A stretch of 64,000 bases of DNA from Luteibacter sp. dw_328 (GTDB lineage Bacteria; Pseudomonadota; Gammaproteobacteria; Xanthomonadales; Rhodanobacteraceae), in contig NZ_JAAVUW010000009.1 of NCBI RefSeq assembly GCF_018449605.1, positions 1 through 64,000 on the forward strand, written 5' to 3'. The notes below the pieces were generated by a model. The model ran no database searches and was not told the origin of the DNA. It saw only the letters and a list, made by a program, of their open reading frames with translations. The translations under genes and the position numbers were made by a program. Shown here in pieces: positions 36,898 through 46,218 of this stretch; position 1 is the first letter of the stretch, and the number at the start of each line of letters is the position of its first letter.

Positions 36898-37752
36898 CTA
36901 GTCTTCTTCCGCCGCCTCGCGGCCCTGCTGCCTGATGAGCCATTCTTCTCGGGCGTCGTTGATGGACTCCCGGATGCTGTCCAGATCGACCTCGGTTTCA
37001 TCCGGCTCGAAATGACCGGTCAGTTCGGTGTCCGGGCGGAGTTCGCCGGCCTGGAACAAGGCCCACATTTCCTCGCCGTACCACGTGTCCAGCAGCTCGG
37101 GCGCCGATCGGCCAAGGTAAGCGGTGAGGTTGTTGACGTCACGCAGCAGCATGGTGCGCGCCGCATTGTTTCCTGCCGCACTGACGACCTGCGGAAAATC
37201 GATCACCACGGGGCCGTCCGGGCCGATAAGGACGTTGTACGCGGAAAGGTCGCCATGGATCAGACCGGCACACAGCATCAACACAACCTGCTGCACGAGG
37301 ATCCGGTGGTATTCCCGCGCCTCATCGGCGCTGAGATCGACCTCACCCAGGCGGGGTGCGGACAGACCATCGGCGTCCGTCACCAGTTCCATCACCAGCA
37401 CGCCGTGGAAATAGCCGAACGGCTCGGGCACGCGAACGCCAGCGTCGCGCAGCAGGTAAAGCGCATCGACCTCCGCGTTCTTCCAGGCCACTTCCTGTTG
37501 CTTGCGCCCGTACTTGCTGCCCTTGCCGATGGCGCGCGCCTCGCGGCTGCTGCCGACCTTGCGGCCTTCCTGGTACTGCACGCGTTGCTGGAAGCTACGC
37601 TGAGCCATGTCCTTGTAGACCTTGGCGCAGCGTACGTCGTTGCCGCTACGGACAACGTATACGGCCGCCTCCTTGCCGCTCTTCAGCGGTCGGAGCACGT
37701 CGTCAATGATGCCGTCGTCGATCAACGGCTGCAGGCCTAGGGGGGTCTTCAA
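36898..37752 (-). CDS. RIO1-family serine/threonine protein kinase
   Basis: A 284-residue bacterial RIO kinase: ATP loop SGKEAAVYVVRSGNDVRCAKVYK (lysine in CAKVYK), catalytic loop HGDLSAYNVLIG and metal-binding VIDFPQ. Both Asp residues needed for phosphotransfer are present. The bacterial substrates are not established. The apparent start is TTG 37752. The last residues are acidic. Confidence 0.9.
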   Translation of the reverse strand: MKTPLGLQPLIDDGIIDDVLRPLKSGKEAAVYVVRSGNDVRCAKVYKDMAQRSFQQRVQYQEGRKVGSSREARAIGKGSKYGRKQQEVAWKNAEVDALYLLRDAGVRVPEPFGYFHGVLVMELVTDADGLSAPRLGEVDLSADEAREYHRILVQQVVLMLCAGLIHGDLSAYNVLIGPDGPVVIDFPQVVSAAGNNAARTMLLRDVNNLTAYLGRSAPELLDTWYGEEMWALFQAGELRPDTELTGHFEPDETEVDLDSIRESINDAREEWLIRQQGREAAEED

Positions 37753-37856
37753 GGTATCTCTTGGGTCAGTAGCATGGCGAGGGCCGCCATTGACCCTTAA
37801 TTCTCACATTTTCCTGCACATAGCGCCAATTCCGCCCCCGCCCGGTGCCGGAGGGG

Positions 37857-38915
37857 TCAATGGCGCCGCACCGCTGCCTCGCGTAAAGGCAGGTATGCCT
37901 TGCCATCGAGAATCGCGTTGATTGCCTCGGCGACGGCGTATACGTCGTTTCGATTCTGGCTCGTTACAAGGATGATCGTGCGGCCCTTCGGTGGGTCCGC
38001 CATCAAGAGTGCCTGGAAGTTGTGGTCGTTTCCGTCGTGCACGTGGCGTACGACCCGACCGCCTTCCATTTCCCCATGTCCAAACCCGCTTTGCCACTTC
38101 GGGTTTGAGGTAGCCAGGATCTGGCTGGTACTTCTCGGGCTGATGAGGCAGAACGTCGTCACGCAGTTTGACCATGTCAGTAAGTCATCGACCGTCAGCG
38201 CTGTCCATCCCGTGAGATAGACCCTCGTCGGGTCCTGCTTGAAATTCGCGTCAAATCCCTTGGCGACGCGGAGCGACCCTTCGACGGGATCGACGACAGC
38301 ATCGCGAATACCGGCCTTTGGAAAGACCCGCTTCTTCAGGAAGGCTTCGAAACTCAGGCCACTGACCTTCTCGATCACCCGCCTGCGCAGGAACGTATTG
38401 TTATTGTTGTACGCATAGTGCGTACCAGAAGGAAAATCGAGCGCTTTAAGAGCGCGCAGGTTCCTGAAATTGTCGGCGTCGTTGTCTACCGTATTCCAGT
38501 CAACGTCGGGCAGGCCGCTCGTATAGTGCAGAAGATCATTCACTGTGATGGTCTTCGACCATGAGGGCAGGTCGGGGATGAACTTCGATACGGTGTCGTC
38601 GAGGGAGAGGCGTCCCTCCTCCGCAAGCATCATGATGCCGACGGCATCGAATTCCTTAGCGATGGACCCTATATCGAATCGGTCCGAGAACGCCAACGGC
38701 ACGCTTTGCGATCCGTCCGCATATCCCATCGCCCGGCGAAGGATGACTTCTCCGTGGTTCGCGATCAGGATGTTGCCGTTCAGCAGCCCCGCCTGGCGAG
38801 CCTGGTCAAGGTAAGCATCAAGGGCGACAACGCTGCCTTCCGATGCGCACGCACTACCCGAGATCACGAGCATCCAAAGCGCCACGATCCTTCCGCACCA
38901 GTGAACTGACTTCAC
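37857..38915 (-). CDS. Secreted serine hydrolase of the class C beta-lactamase/PBP fold
   Basis: 352 residues with a signal peptide (to about residue 24). SxxK is SIAK at 84-87, the YxN element is in HYAYNNNN (about 171), and the third motif region reads HVHDGND rather than the usual HxG/KTG. This pattern fits the broad serine-hydrolase family (esterases, DD-peptidases) rather than a proven beta-lactamase. The GTG start has GGAGG 6 nt upstream. It ends 100 bp from the RIO kinase gene on the same strand. Confidence 0.78.
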   Translation of the reverse strand: MKSVHWCGRIVALWMLVISGSACASEGSVVALDAYLDQARQAGLLNGNILIANHGEVILRRAMGYADGSQSVPLAFSDRFDIGSIAKEFDAVGIMMLAEEGRLSLDDTVSKFIPDLPSWSKTITVNDLLHYTSGLPDVDWNTVDNDADNFRNLRALKALDFPSGTHYAYNNNNTFLRRRVIEKVSGLSFEAFLKKRVFPKAGIRDAVVDPVEGSLRVAKGFDANFKQDPTRVYLTGWTALTVDDLLTWSNCVTTFCLISPRSTSQILATSNPKWQSGFGHGEMEGGRVVRHVHDGNDHNFQALLMADPPKGRTIILVTSQNRNDVYAVAEAINAILDGKAYLPLREAAVRRH

Positions 38916-39051
38916 AGGCTACCTCCCCGACGACAGCGACGCTTGCTTCGATGCCTGACGAGGTGCTCTGGTTTAAAGTGCCACGACGTTGTGCCTACAA
39001 GATCGACGTTGTATCGACGAACGAATGCCTCTCGCCGCGCGGGTGCAGACC

Positions 39052-39555
39052 CTAGCCGGGGAAGAAGATATAGACGGCGCTATACGGTACGCGGACTTCC
39101 GCGTTGATGTGGCTGGCGTCACAACCCGTGGCGGGTGCCACGCCGCCTTCCGTGCGGGTACGTACGACATACGCGACCTTGCTCATCACGCCGTTGCCCG
39201 TCTGCGACTTCGCATGGAGAACGATCCACGGTATGGCACCGGCATCCGGCGAGGGCGACGCGTTCAGCGCTTCGCCGACGACCGTGCTGCCATCGTTCGC
39301 CTGCCAACTCGGCCCTGCGAAGTGCTTACCGATGACGTTGCCCTTTGCGTCGCTCAACGTCGCTTCGGGCGCTTTCAGTGTCCATGCGTAAGTTGCTGCG
39401 GCCGGCTTGCACGTGTAGATCTGCACGCCCTTGCCGAAGGCTTCGATGGCAGATGGCTTTGCCGGGGCGCCCTGGGCGCTGACCGTGCCTATGCTGCCCA
39501 TGGAGGCGAGTACGCAACTGGCCAGGATCGTACGGGGGATACGTAGCTTTCTCAT
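39052..39555 (-). CDS. Secreted DUF3455-type protein
   Basis: 167 residues: a signal peptide (LASCVLASMGSIGTVSAQG), then GVQIYTCKPAAATYAWTLKAPEATL and the conserved tail VAPATGCDASHINAEVRVPYSAVYIFF, which fit my recollection of the DUF3455 family. Function unknown. Two cysteines could form a disulfide. It follows the class A beta-lactamase gene by 43 nt on the same strand. Confidence 0.72.
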   Translation of the reverse strand: MRKLRIPRTILASCVLASMGSIGTVSAQGAPAKPSAIEAFGKGVQIYTCKPAAATYAWTLKAPEATLSDAKGNVIGKHFAGPSWQANDGSTVVGEALNASPSPDAGAIPWIVLHAKSQTGNGVMSKVAYVVRTRTEGGVAPATGCDASHINAEVRVPYSAVYIFFPG

Positions 39556-39598
39556 CGGAGGTTCCGGAATACGCGACGCCCTGACTATACGCGGACGA

Positions 39599-40576
39599 TC
39601 ATTGCATCGAGCCTGCGACCAACCGCCCGATCTCGGCGAACCACGCATCGGCCTGCTTCGGGCTGGCGGGGGAGTCGCTCAGGAAGGCCGCAACCATCAT
39701 GCGGCGGCCATCAGGCGCCGTCACGATACCCATGTCGTTCCAGGCACCCAGACGATCGCTATAGGTACCAGCGGTACCCGTCTTGTCGGCCAACTGGAAT
39801 CCGGCGGGCAACCCGGCGCGAATGCGATTGGGAATGACCTGCGCGGTCATCATGCCCAGCAACATGTTCGTCGAGGACGGCGAGACAAGTGCACCCGACT
39901 GGAGTTTGTCGAGGAAAGCCACCGCGCCATCGAGCGTCGTCGTGTTCACCTTGCTGGCCAGTACCGCCTCGAAGCCCCTCTTCACACGCGCATCGGCGGC
40001 CTCGTCGGACTCGCCGGCGAGGGGCTGCTCACCGGGCTTCCTTCCGTTCAACATCCGGCTCAGCTCGCGCTCGCCCATGTCGATGCGCATGCCATGGACG
40101 CCCTTGCTCTCGAGGAACCGGGTGGCGACACCACCACCTCCCAGGAGGTTGAGCAATGCGTCGACGGCCGTGTTGTCGCTCTGCGTCACGGCGGCTCGAA
40201 GCAGCTCTTCGACGGAGACATCCACCGGCCCCGCTTCCAGCCGCTTGCCAAGGGACGGCACCGCCGAACCCGGCACGATGTCCGCCGGTACCAGATGCAC
40301 CTTCTGGTCGAGCCTGATCGCACCACTGTCGACGCGAGCGAGCACCGCGGCCGCAACGGGCGCCTTGAAGGCGCTCATCATCAGGTAGCCGCGGCCATCA
40401 TTCACCTTGATGGTGTTCCGGCTAGCCGGATCCATAACGATGATGCCAAGCGTGCCGGGGCGCGCTTCCTTCGCCACGTGATCAAGCAAGGCCTTCAGAC
40501 TCGTATCGGCCGGTGCGGCAAAGGCGGCGCCCACCGCCAACGACAGGACCATCCCACGGAGCAGTTGCATCATCAT
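39599..40576 (-). CDS. Class A-type serine beta-lactamase
   Basis: 325 residues from ATG 40576, with a GGGAA Shine-Dalgarno, a signal peptide ending near AFAAP (residue 22), and the class A motifs in order: SAFK 68-71, SDN 133-135, an omega-loop candidate GERELSRM with Glu 169 or 171 but no Asn after it, and KTGTAGTY 265-272. Expected to hydrolyse beta-lactams in the periplasm. The omega loop departs from the usual ExxLN, so spectrum and activity are uncertain. It is divergent from a LytS-type kinase, and no ampR-like regulator adjoins. Confidence 0.87.
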   Translation of the reverse strand: MMMQLLRGMVLSLAVGAAFAAPADTSLKALLDHVAKEARPGTLGIIVMDPASRNTIKVNDGRGYLMMSAFKAPVAAAVLARVDSGAIRLDQKVHLVPADIVPGSAVPSLGKRLEAGPVDVSVEELLRAAVTQSDNTAVDALLNLLGGGGVATRFLESKGVHGMRIDMGERELSRMLNGRKPGEQPLAGESDEAADARVKRGFEAVLASKVNTTTLDGAVAFLDKLQSGALVSPSSTNMLLGMMTAQVIPNRIRAGLPAGFQLADKTGTAGTYSDRLGAWNDMGIVTAPDGRRMMVAAFLSDSPASPKQADAWFAEIGRLVAGSMQ

Positions 40577-40760
40577 CGGTACGCATTCCCAGGAGTAACG
40601 GACGCCCATGGTTGCGGGGCGAGCGGCTCACGCCGTGGCTGAAATGAGGCACTTTGGGGGCGCCGGCCGCCCGTCGCGGCGGTGGCCACTCACCCCTTAC
40701 AGGTCCCGCTTGCCACATAGTCGACGCCCGTCGCCACGGGCGTCGGTACACTCCCGCATC

Positions 40761-41870
40761 ATGACGAACCTGTCCACTCGCCCGGCGCCGGCAGGCGCCC
40801 AGCCCGATCACGGTGCCACGCTTCCGCTGGCGGCCTTGTCCGTGATCTGGACGGCATTCTGGTTACTCATGATCACGTCCGCCCTCCAGGACGCCTCACG
40901 CAATCCGCTCACCCGCTGGTGGGAGCCTGTGCTGTGGGAGGGAAGTTCCGCACTGATCGCGACAGGATGGATGTGGCTCGCCGTCCGGGTTCGCGGCCGC
41001 TACGCGCCGCTGTTGAACCAGCCCCTGACCTGGTTCGCAAGCTACCTGCGGTGGCTTCCTCTGATTATCGTCACGTTCATTGCCGGGGCATATGGGATAC
41101 GGCATGGCGTTTACGCCTCGATGGGCCGTACCTACGAGCACTCGGGCTGGGGCTTCGTGCTTGCCTACGAAAGCGTCAAGCTGACGCTGTTCACAGGACT
41201 GTGGCTCGGGATCCTGTTCGGGATCGATTCCTATGGGCAGTGGCAACTCCAGCGACACCGTCTGTTGCAGACGCAGAAAGCACTGACCGAGGCGCAGCTC
41301 GCGCAACTCCAGGGCCAGCTGCGTCCGCATTTCCTGTTCAACGCACTCAACACCGTGTCTGCCTTGATGCAGACCGACGTGGCGCGGGCCGACCGTCTGG
41401 TCGCGACCCTCGGAGACCTGCTGCGCATCAGTCTTCGGACGACGGAGAACGAGATGACGCCGCTCGCGGAGGAACTTCGCACCTTGGCGCTTTACACGGA
41501 TGTCATGCGCGAGCGATTCCGCGACCGTGTGACGCTCGACTGGGAGACGGATCCGACGCTCATCGACGTGTCCGTTCCGGCACTCCTGTTGCAGCCCTTG
41601 CTCGAGAACGTGTTCAAACACGGCGTCGAGCGCACGGTAACGCCGGTGCGCATCGGCATTCGAGTCCGGCGCGCAGAGGGCGCGCTGCACATCGTCGTGA
41701 GCAACTCGGGTTCCTTGCTGCCACCCGGCCACCATGACGGGGTGGGATTTCGTAATTGCAGGGAACGACTGAGCATCATCTACGGCGAGGCGGCCTTCCT
41801 GGAGGTGCGCAACGAGGGCGACGGCGTGGCTGCGCGCGTCTCGATACCCCTGGCGGGCGCGATCCGATGA
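40761..41870 (+). CDS. LytS/YehU-type sensor histidine kinase
   Basis: 369 residues: about four transmembrane helices in the first 150 residues, a short coiled linker, the His_kinase motif with the phospho-His in LRPHFLFNALNTVSALM, and an HATPase domain ending with LLQPLLENVFKHGV and GVGFRNCRERLSIIYG. This is the kinase class paired with LytTR regulators. It ends in an ATGA overlap with the regulator gene. Divergent from the beta-lactamase. Confidence 0.9.
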   Translation: MTNLSTRPAPAGAQPDHGATLPLAALSVIWTAFWLLMITSALQDASRNPLTRWWEPVLWEGSSALIATGWMWLAVRVRGRYAPLLNQPLTWFASYLRWLPLIIVTFIAGAYGIRHGVYASMGRTYEHSGWGFVLAYESVKLTLFTGLWLGILFGIDSYGQWQLQRHRLLQTQKALTEAQLAQLQGQLRPHFLFNALNTVSALMQTDVARADRLVATLGDLLRISLRTTENEMTPLAEELRTLALYTDVMRERFRDRVTLDWETDPTLIDVSVPALLLQPLLENVFKHGVERTVTPVRIGIRVRRAEGALHIVVSNSGSLLPPGHHDGVGFRNCRERLSIIYGEAAFLEVRNEGDGVAARVSIPLAGAIR

Positions 41871-42607
41871 TCCGCGCCATGCTCGCCGACGACGAGGCCC
41901 CGGCACGCGAGAAACTCGAACGTTGGCTGGCTGAGCAACCGGACATCACCGTGGTCGGATCGACCGAAGACGGACTGTCGGCAGCGCGGTGTATCGAACA
42001 ACTTCGTCCCGATGTTGCCTTCCTCGATGTCCAGATGCCGACGCTGTCGGGGCTCGATGTCGCGGCGCAGCTCGAGCCATCGAGCGCTCCGCTGATCGTG
42101 TTTGTCACCGCATTCGACGCCCACGCGGCCAAGGCGTTCGACCTCAACGCGATCGACTACCTGCTCAAGCCGTACGATCGGGATCGCTTCGTGCGTACCG
42201 TGCAACGCGTTCGGGAAAGGCTGAACTCCCATGAATCCGGCGCGACGGCGGTGACGATGGGGCGCGCACAGACACCGCGCTGTGAGCGCCTTCTGGTGCC
42301 CGATGGTGACCGGCTACAGTTGATCGACGCGGCTTCCATTGAATGGCTCGAAGCGGACGACAACTACGTTCATGTGCATACGGCTTCCCGCACCTACCTG
42401 CTGCGCAGGACACTGCAGGACTTGCTTTCGCAGTTGGGTGAGCAGCGCTTCGTGCGGATACATCGGTCCACAGCGGTGAATCTGGGTTCGGTCGGGTCGC
42501 TTACGCCCCTCTTCAAAGGCGATTACGACATCCATCTTCGCGACGGCCGCACGCTCCGACTCAGTCGACGGTATCGCGAGGCGTTATTTGCCCGCATGGG
42601 TCGATAG
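41867..42607 (+). CDS. LytTR-family response regulator (AlgR-like)
   Basis: 246 residues: a receiver domain with D54 (VAFLDVQMPTLSG) and the conserved lysine in YLLKPYDRDRF, then a LytTR DNA-binding domain (about 135-240: IEWLEADDNYVHVHTASRTYLLRRTL, FVRIHRSTAVNL). It begins within the stop of the kinase gene (4-nt overlap). An acyltransferase gene follows 104 bp downstream and is a possible target. Confidence 0.92.
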   Translation: MIRAMLADDEAPAREKLERWLAEQPDITVVGSTEDGLSAARCIEQLRPDVAFLDVQMPTLSGLDVAAQLEPSSAPLIVFVTAFDAHAAKAFDLNAIDYLLKPYDRDRFVRTVQRVRERLNSHESGATAVTMGRAQTPRCERLLVPDGDRLQLIDAASIEWLEADDNYVHVHTASRTYLLRRTLQDLLSQLGEQRFVRIHRSTAVNLGSVGSLTPLFKGDYDIHLRDGRTLRLSRRYREALFARMGR

Positions 42608-42711
42608 CGGCCGGCTCACCCCGCAAATCACTCCGCTCGCCCCCTTTCAGCTGCGGACCGACAACCGATGCCTCAGGCTCCCGCCTATCGCCAGGAGAGG
42701 GGACTGAATCC

Positions 42712-43878
42712 ATGCATGCTACCGACGAACGGCAGGAACGCTACGACTTCCTGGACTGGTTGCGCGTCATCGCCATCTTCGTGCTGTTCTTCTTCCACAC
42801 CGGGATGATCTTCGTCGGTTGGGGCTGGCACGTCGTCAATGCCCAGACCATTCCGGCCCTGCAATGGCCCATGGACATCGCCCATCGATTGCGCATGCCG
42901 CTGCTTTTCGTCATTGCCGGCGCGGGCATGTGGTTCGCTTTGCAGCGACGCAGTACGGCACAGTTCCTTCGGGAACGAACACGAAAACTACTCGTGCCTC
43001 TGGTCATCGGCATGTTCCTGGTCGTTCCACCGCAGATCTACTACGAACGGTTGCTTCGTGGGCAATGGGTGGGCGACTACCTGACGTTCTACGTGACGCG
43101 GGTGCTCCAGTTTCATCCCTACCCGGCGGGTGACTTCAGCTGGCACCACCTGTGGTTCATCGCTTATCTCTACGTCTACATCCTGTTGTTGCTTCCCGCG
43201 ATGCTCTGGTGGAAGCGACTTTCGCCGCGGCTGCCCCCCGGCGCCTGGCTGTTTCTGCTCGGCATCCCGCTTGGTATCAACGAGGCGTTCCTGAAACCGG
43301 TGTTTCCGGAGACGCATAACCTGGTCAGCGATTGGTACATCTTCAATCACTACCTGCTTCTGACCGCCTACGGATACGTCATGGCATCCATCCCGGGCAC
43401 CTGGAAGTGGCTTTCCGATGTTCGCCGCTGGTCGCTCATCATGGGGCTCGCCGTGTTCGTCCTGCTGGTCTCGGGGTTCAACACGGGCATCATCCGTCAC
43501 GATTCGATAGCCGATGGCGTCGGCGCGAATATCTTCACCTGGCTATGGGTCATGGTGTTCGTCGGTTATGGCTATCGCTACCTCTCGTTCGTGAATCCAC
43601 TGCTTCGCTGGGCGAGAGAGGCGAGCTACCCGGTCTACATCCTGCACCAGACCGTCATCGTCGCGATCGGGTACTACGTCATTCCGATGTCGTGGACGCC
43701 GTGGACGAAGTACGTCGTCGTTCTGGCCCTCAGCATGGGCACGTGCGTGATCCTTTACGAAGGATGTGTGCGGAGGTTCGCCGCGCTGCGCCTCGCCTTT
43801 GGAATGAAAGCGAAGCGAGCGGCTCCGCGACTGGCTTCGGCTGAAGCACAGCGCGTGATACGCGATGACTACCAGTAG
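42712..43878 (+). CDS. Acyltransferase family 3 / OpgC-like membrane protein
   Basis: 388 residues with about ten transmembrane helices. The N-terminus RYDFLDWLRVIAIFVLFFFHTGMIF carries the acyltransferase-3 signature with the conserved His after TM1. The family acylates periplasmic or surface glycans; MdoC/OpgC succinylates osmoregulated glucans. The glucan synthase genes opgGH are not in the window, so the substrate is open. Confidence 0.8.
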   Translation: MHATDERQERYDFLDWLRVIAIFVLFFFHTGMIFVGWGWHVVNAQTIPALQWPMDIAHRLRMPLLFVIAGAGMWFALQRRSTAQFLRERTRKLLVPLVIGMFLVVPPQIYYERLLRGQWVGDYLTFYVTRVLQFHPYPAGDFSWHHLWFIAYLYVYILLLLPAMLWWKRLSPRLPPGAWLFLLGIPLGINEAFLKPVFPETHNLVSDWYIFNHYLLLTAYGYVMASIPGTWKWLSDVRRWSLIMGLAVFVLLVSGFNTGIIRHDSIADGVGANIFTWLWVMVFVGYGYRYLSFVNPLLRWAREASYPVYILHQTVIVAIGYYVIPMSWTPWTKYVVVLALSMGTCVILYEGCVRRFAALRLAFGMKAKRAAPRLASAEAQRVIRDDYQ

Positions 43879-43885
43879 ATAGCGA

Positions 43886-44716
43886 CTAGCCGTCCGTCGA
43901 TCGCGTCAGGATCTCCCACGTGTCGATATCCGCCACCATGGCGGCCAGCTTGCCGCGGACGAGGGAGAGAGCGTCACTGCCGAGGATCAGGTGGGCAGGC
44001 GGGTCGGGTAGCTCGACGAGGGCGAGGATAGCCCTGGCCGCTTTAGCGGGATCGCCAAGCTGTTTGCCACTCATCTCCTGTCGAGCTCGCCGGATCGGGT
44101 CGAAGAGGGCGTCGTAGTCGGCAATGCTTCGCGGCGACCGCTGCATCGATCGCCCGGCCCAGTCGGTACGAAAGCTACCGGGGGCAACGGCGGTGACGTG
44201 CACACCGAAAGGCGCCAGTTCCTTGCCCAGTACCTCGCTGATCCCTTCGAGCGCGAACTTGCTGCCGCAGTAATAGGCGATGCCGGGCATCGTAATGAAT
44301 CCGCCCATCGACGTGATGTTGACGATGTGTCCGTGGCGACGTTCGCGGAATCGCGGCACGAACGCCTGCGTGACCGCGACGGCACCGAAGACGTTCACCT
44401 CGAACTGCCGGCGCATGGCCTCGATCGGCGACTCCTCGAAGATGCCCTCGTGGCCGTATCCGGCGTTGTTTACGAGAACGTCCACCGGACCGAAACGCGA
44501 TTCCGCCTCGGCGACAGCGTCTGGAATGGCTTCGATATCGGTGACATCCAGCGACACGGCATGGGCGCGTTCGTCGTGCAGCGCCTCGAACGCACGCCGA
44601 GCGTCGTCGTTGCGAACGGTGCCGATCACGCGATGGCCCTCGGACAAGGCTTCGCGGGAGAGGGCCAGGCCGAAGCCACTGCTGACGCCGGTGATGAAAA
44701 AGGTCTTACGGGACAT
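43886..44716 (-). CDS. Short-chain dehydrogenase/reductase
   Basis: A 276-residue classical SDR: cofactor motif TGVSSGFGLA, NNAGYG, catalytic Ser in ITSMGG, and YYCGSKFALEG (YxxxK). The size and the C-terminal extension match SDRs often annotated as oxidoreductases with unknown substrate. ATG 44716 precedes the Rossmann strand and a GGAGG site lies upstream. Divergent from the AraC-type regulator at 44853, its likely controller. Confidence 0.88.
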   Translation of the reverse strand: MSRKTFFITGVSSGFGLALSREALSEGHRVIGTVRNDDARRAFEALHDERAHAVSLDVTDIEAIPDAVAEAESRFGPVDVLVNNAGYGHEGIFEESPIEAMRRQFEVNVFGAVAVTQAFVPRFRERRHGHIVNITSMGGFITMPGIAYYCGSKFALEGISEVLGKELAPFGVHVTAVAPGSFRTDWAGRSMQRSPRSIADYDALFDPIRRARQEMSGKQLGDPAKAARAILALVELPDPPAHLILGSDALSLVRGKLAAMVADIDTWEILTRSTDG

Positions 44717-44852
44717 GGATAGCCTCCTGGTCAGGAACGGAAGCCATCGTAATTCCCGGATGCGCTGCGTCCCATGGCCCGGCATGTGGCGTGATTGCCT
44801 GATCCTATGAGAGGCGCTTGCGGGGCGGCTTGCGAAGGCGGACAGTGAGCGC

Positions 44853-45785
44853 ATGGAATCGCCCCTCCGTGACCGCATGGTCGCCCTGCTCCGCGAACTC
44901 GCACCGGGCGAGGGCTACACGCTGACGCCGCTGCCGGACGTGCGTCTTCTCCGCGCCGATCGGCCGTTAAGCCGTACACCTGTGCTGTACGAGCCCGGCA
45001 TCGTCATCGTCGTGCAGGGGCGCAAGCGTGGCTTGCTAGGCGACGACGTATTCGTTTACGACGCGCAGCACTACCTCGTCGTGTCCGTCCCCGTGCCGTT
45101 CACGATGGAGACGGACGCCTCCGCGGACGAGCCCTTGCTGGCGATCTACTTTCGGCTGGACCACGCAATGGCTGCGGAGCTCTGCGTCCAGATCGACGCG
45201 TTGCGCGGGGTGTCGTCGGCGACCCCGCGAGGACTGTATGCCTCACCCATGGAGGAAGCGCTTTCAGCGTCCGTCCTGCGTCTGCTCGAAGCGCTGGTAA
45301 AACCCCCAGAGGGCGTCGTTCTCGGTGCTGCGCTGGTGCGCGAAATCTACTATCGGATCCTCTCCGGCGCGCAGGGCGGTTCGCTGCGCGCTGCGCTCGC
45401 GCAACAGGGCAAGTTCGGCATGGTGTCCCGAGCCATCCGCATGATCCACAGCCGTTATCGCGAACCACTGACCATCGGCGAACTCGCGAGCGAAGCGGCG
45501 ATGAGCGCGCCTACCTTCCATGCGCACTTTCGCGCGATGACGGGTACATCGCCCATGCGCTATGTGCAGTCCACGCGTTTGCATCAGGCGCGGCTGCTCA
45601 TGCTTCGACAACACACCACGGCAGCATCGGCGGCGACCGCCGTCGGTTACGAAAGCGCATCGCAGTTCAGCCGCGAATTCAGGCGACTGTTCGGCAGGCC
45701 CCCGGTGGAAGAAGTGGCGCGGATGAAGCGGAACTTCGCCATGCCGGAGGCGCTGACGCCTTCCCCGTTCGTCTCGTCGCACTGA
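44853..45785 (+). CDS. AraC-family transcriptional regulator
   Basis: 310 residues: an N-terminal AraC_N-type sensing domain (VLYEPGIVIVVQGRKRGLLGDDVFVYD; PVPFTMETDASADEP) and a C-terminal pair of helix-turn-helices (LTIGELASEAAMSAPTFHAHFRAMTGTSPMRY; GYESASQFSREFRRLFGRPPVEEV). The divergent SDR gene 136 bp away is the usual target for this arrangement. Confidence 0.9.
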   Translation: MESPLRDRMVALLRELAPGEGYTLTPLPDVRLLRADRPLSRTPVLYEPGIVIVVQGRKRGLLGDDVFVYDAQHYLVVSVPVPFTMETDASADEPLLAIYFRLDHAMAAELCVQIDALRGVSSATPRGLYASPMEEALSASVLRLLEALVKPPEGVVLGAALVREIYYRILSGAQGGSLRAALAQQGKFGMVSRAIRMIHSRYREPLTIGELASEAAMSAPTFHAHFRAMTGTSPMRYVQSTRLHQARLLMLRQHTTAASAATAVGYESASQFSREFRRLFGRPPVEEVARMKRNFAMPEALTPSPFVSSH

Positions 45786-45917
45786 TTCGACCCTAATGCA
45801 CTGATTTGACATGGTTTTAACCTTTTCGGCGCCGGAATTCATCCTGCCGCAAGGAACCGAAGGGCACACTCGATCCGGCAATAACCCCGGCCTCGTGCCT
45901 CGTACGGAGAAAGACCC

Positions 45918-46214
45918 ATGCGCCATTCCGCCCTGCTGCTGGCCGGTTCCCTCGGCCTGATCCTGGCCCCGAACGCCTTTGCTTCCGACCGACCCGATCC
46001 GGGCAAGCTCACCACGCGCTGCCTCGATGCCGCAGCGAAGAAGTACGACGTAAAGAACGACTACATCCAACTGCAGCCGATCCAGGCCGCTGATTCCGGC
46101 TCCGGCTACTCCATCGCCGGCACCGCCGATGCGGGCATGGACGGCAAGAAGAACTTCAGCTGCCAGTTCGACAAGAAGGGCAAGCTGGCTAACCTCGTTC
46201 CCGAGGGTAAGTAA
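45918..46214 (+). CDS. Small secreted protein of unknown function
   Basis: 98 residues: a signal peptide (LLLAGSLGLILAPNAFA, cleavage near 24), then a compact domain with strand-like segments (DYIQLQPIQAADSGSGYSIAGTAD) ending in FSCQFDKKGKLANLVPEGK. GGAGAAAG precedes the ATG. Two cysteines, in TRCLDAAAKK and FSCQF, suggest one disulfide. I do not know the family. Confidence 0.7.
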   Translation: MRHSALLLAGSLGLILAPNAFASDRPDPGKLTTRCLDAAAKKYDVKNDYIQLQPIQAADSGSGYSIAGTADAGMDGKKNFSCQFDKKGKLANLVPEGK

Positions 46215-46218
46215 TTAG

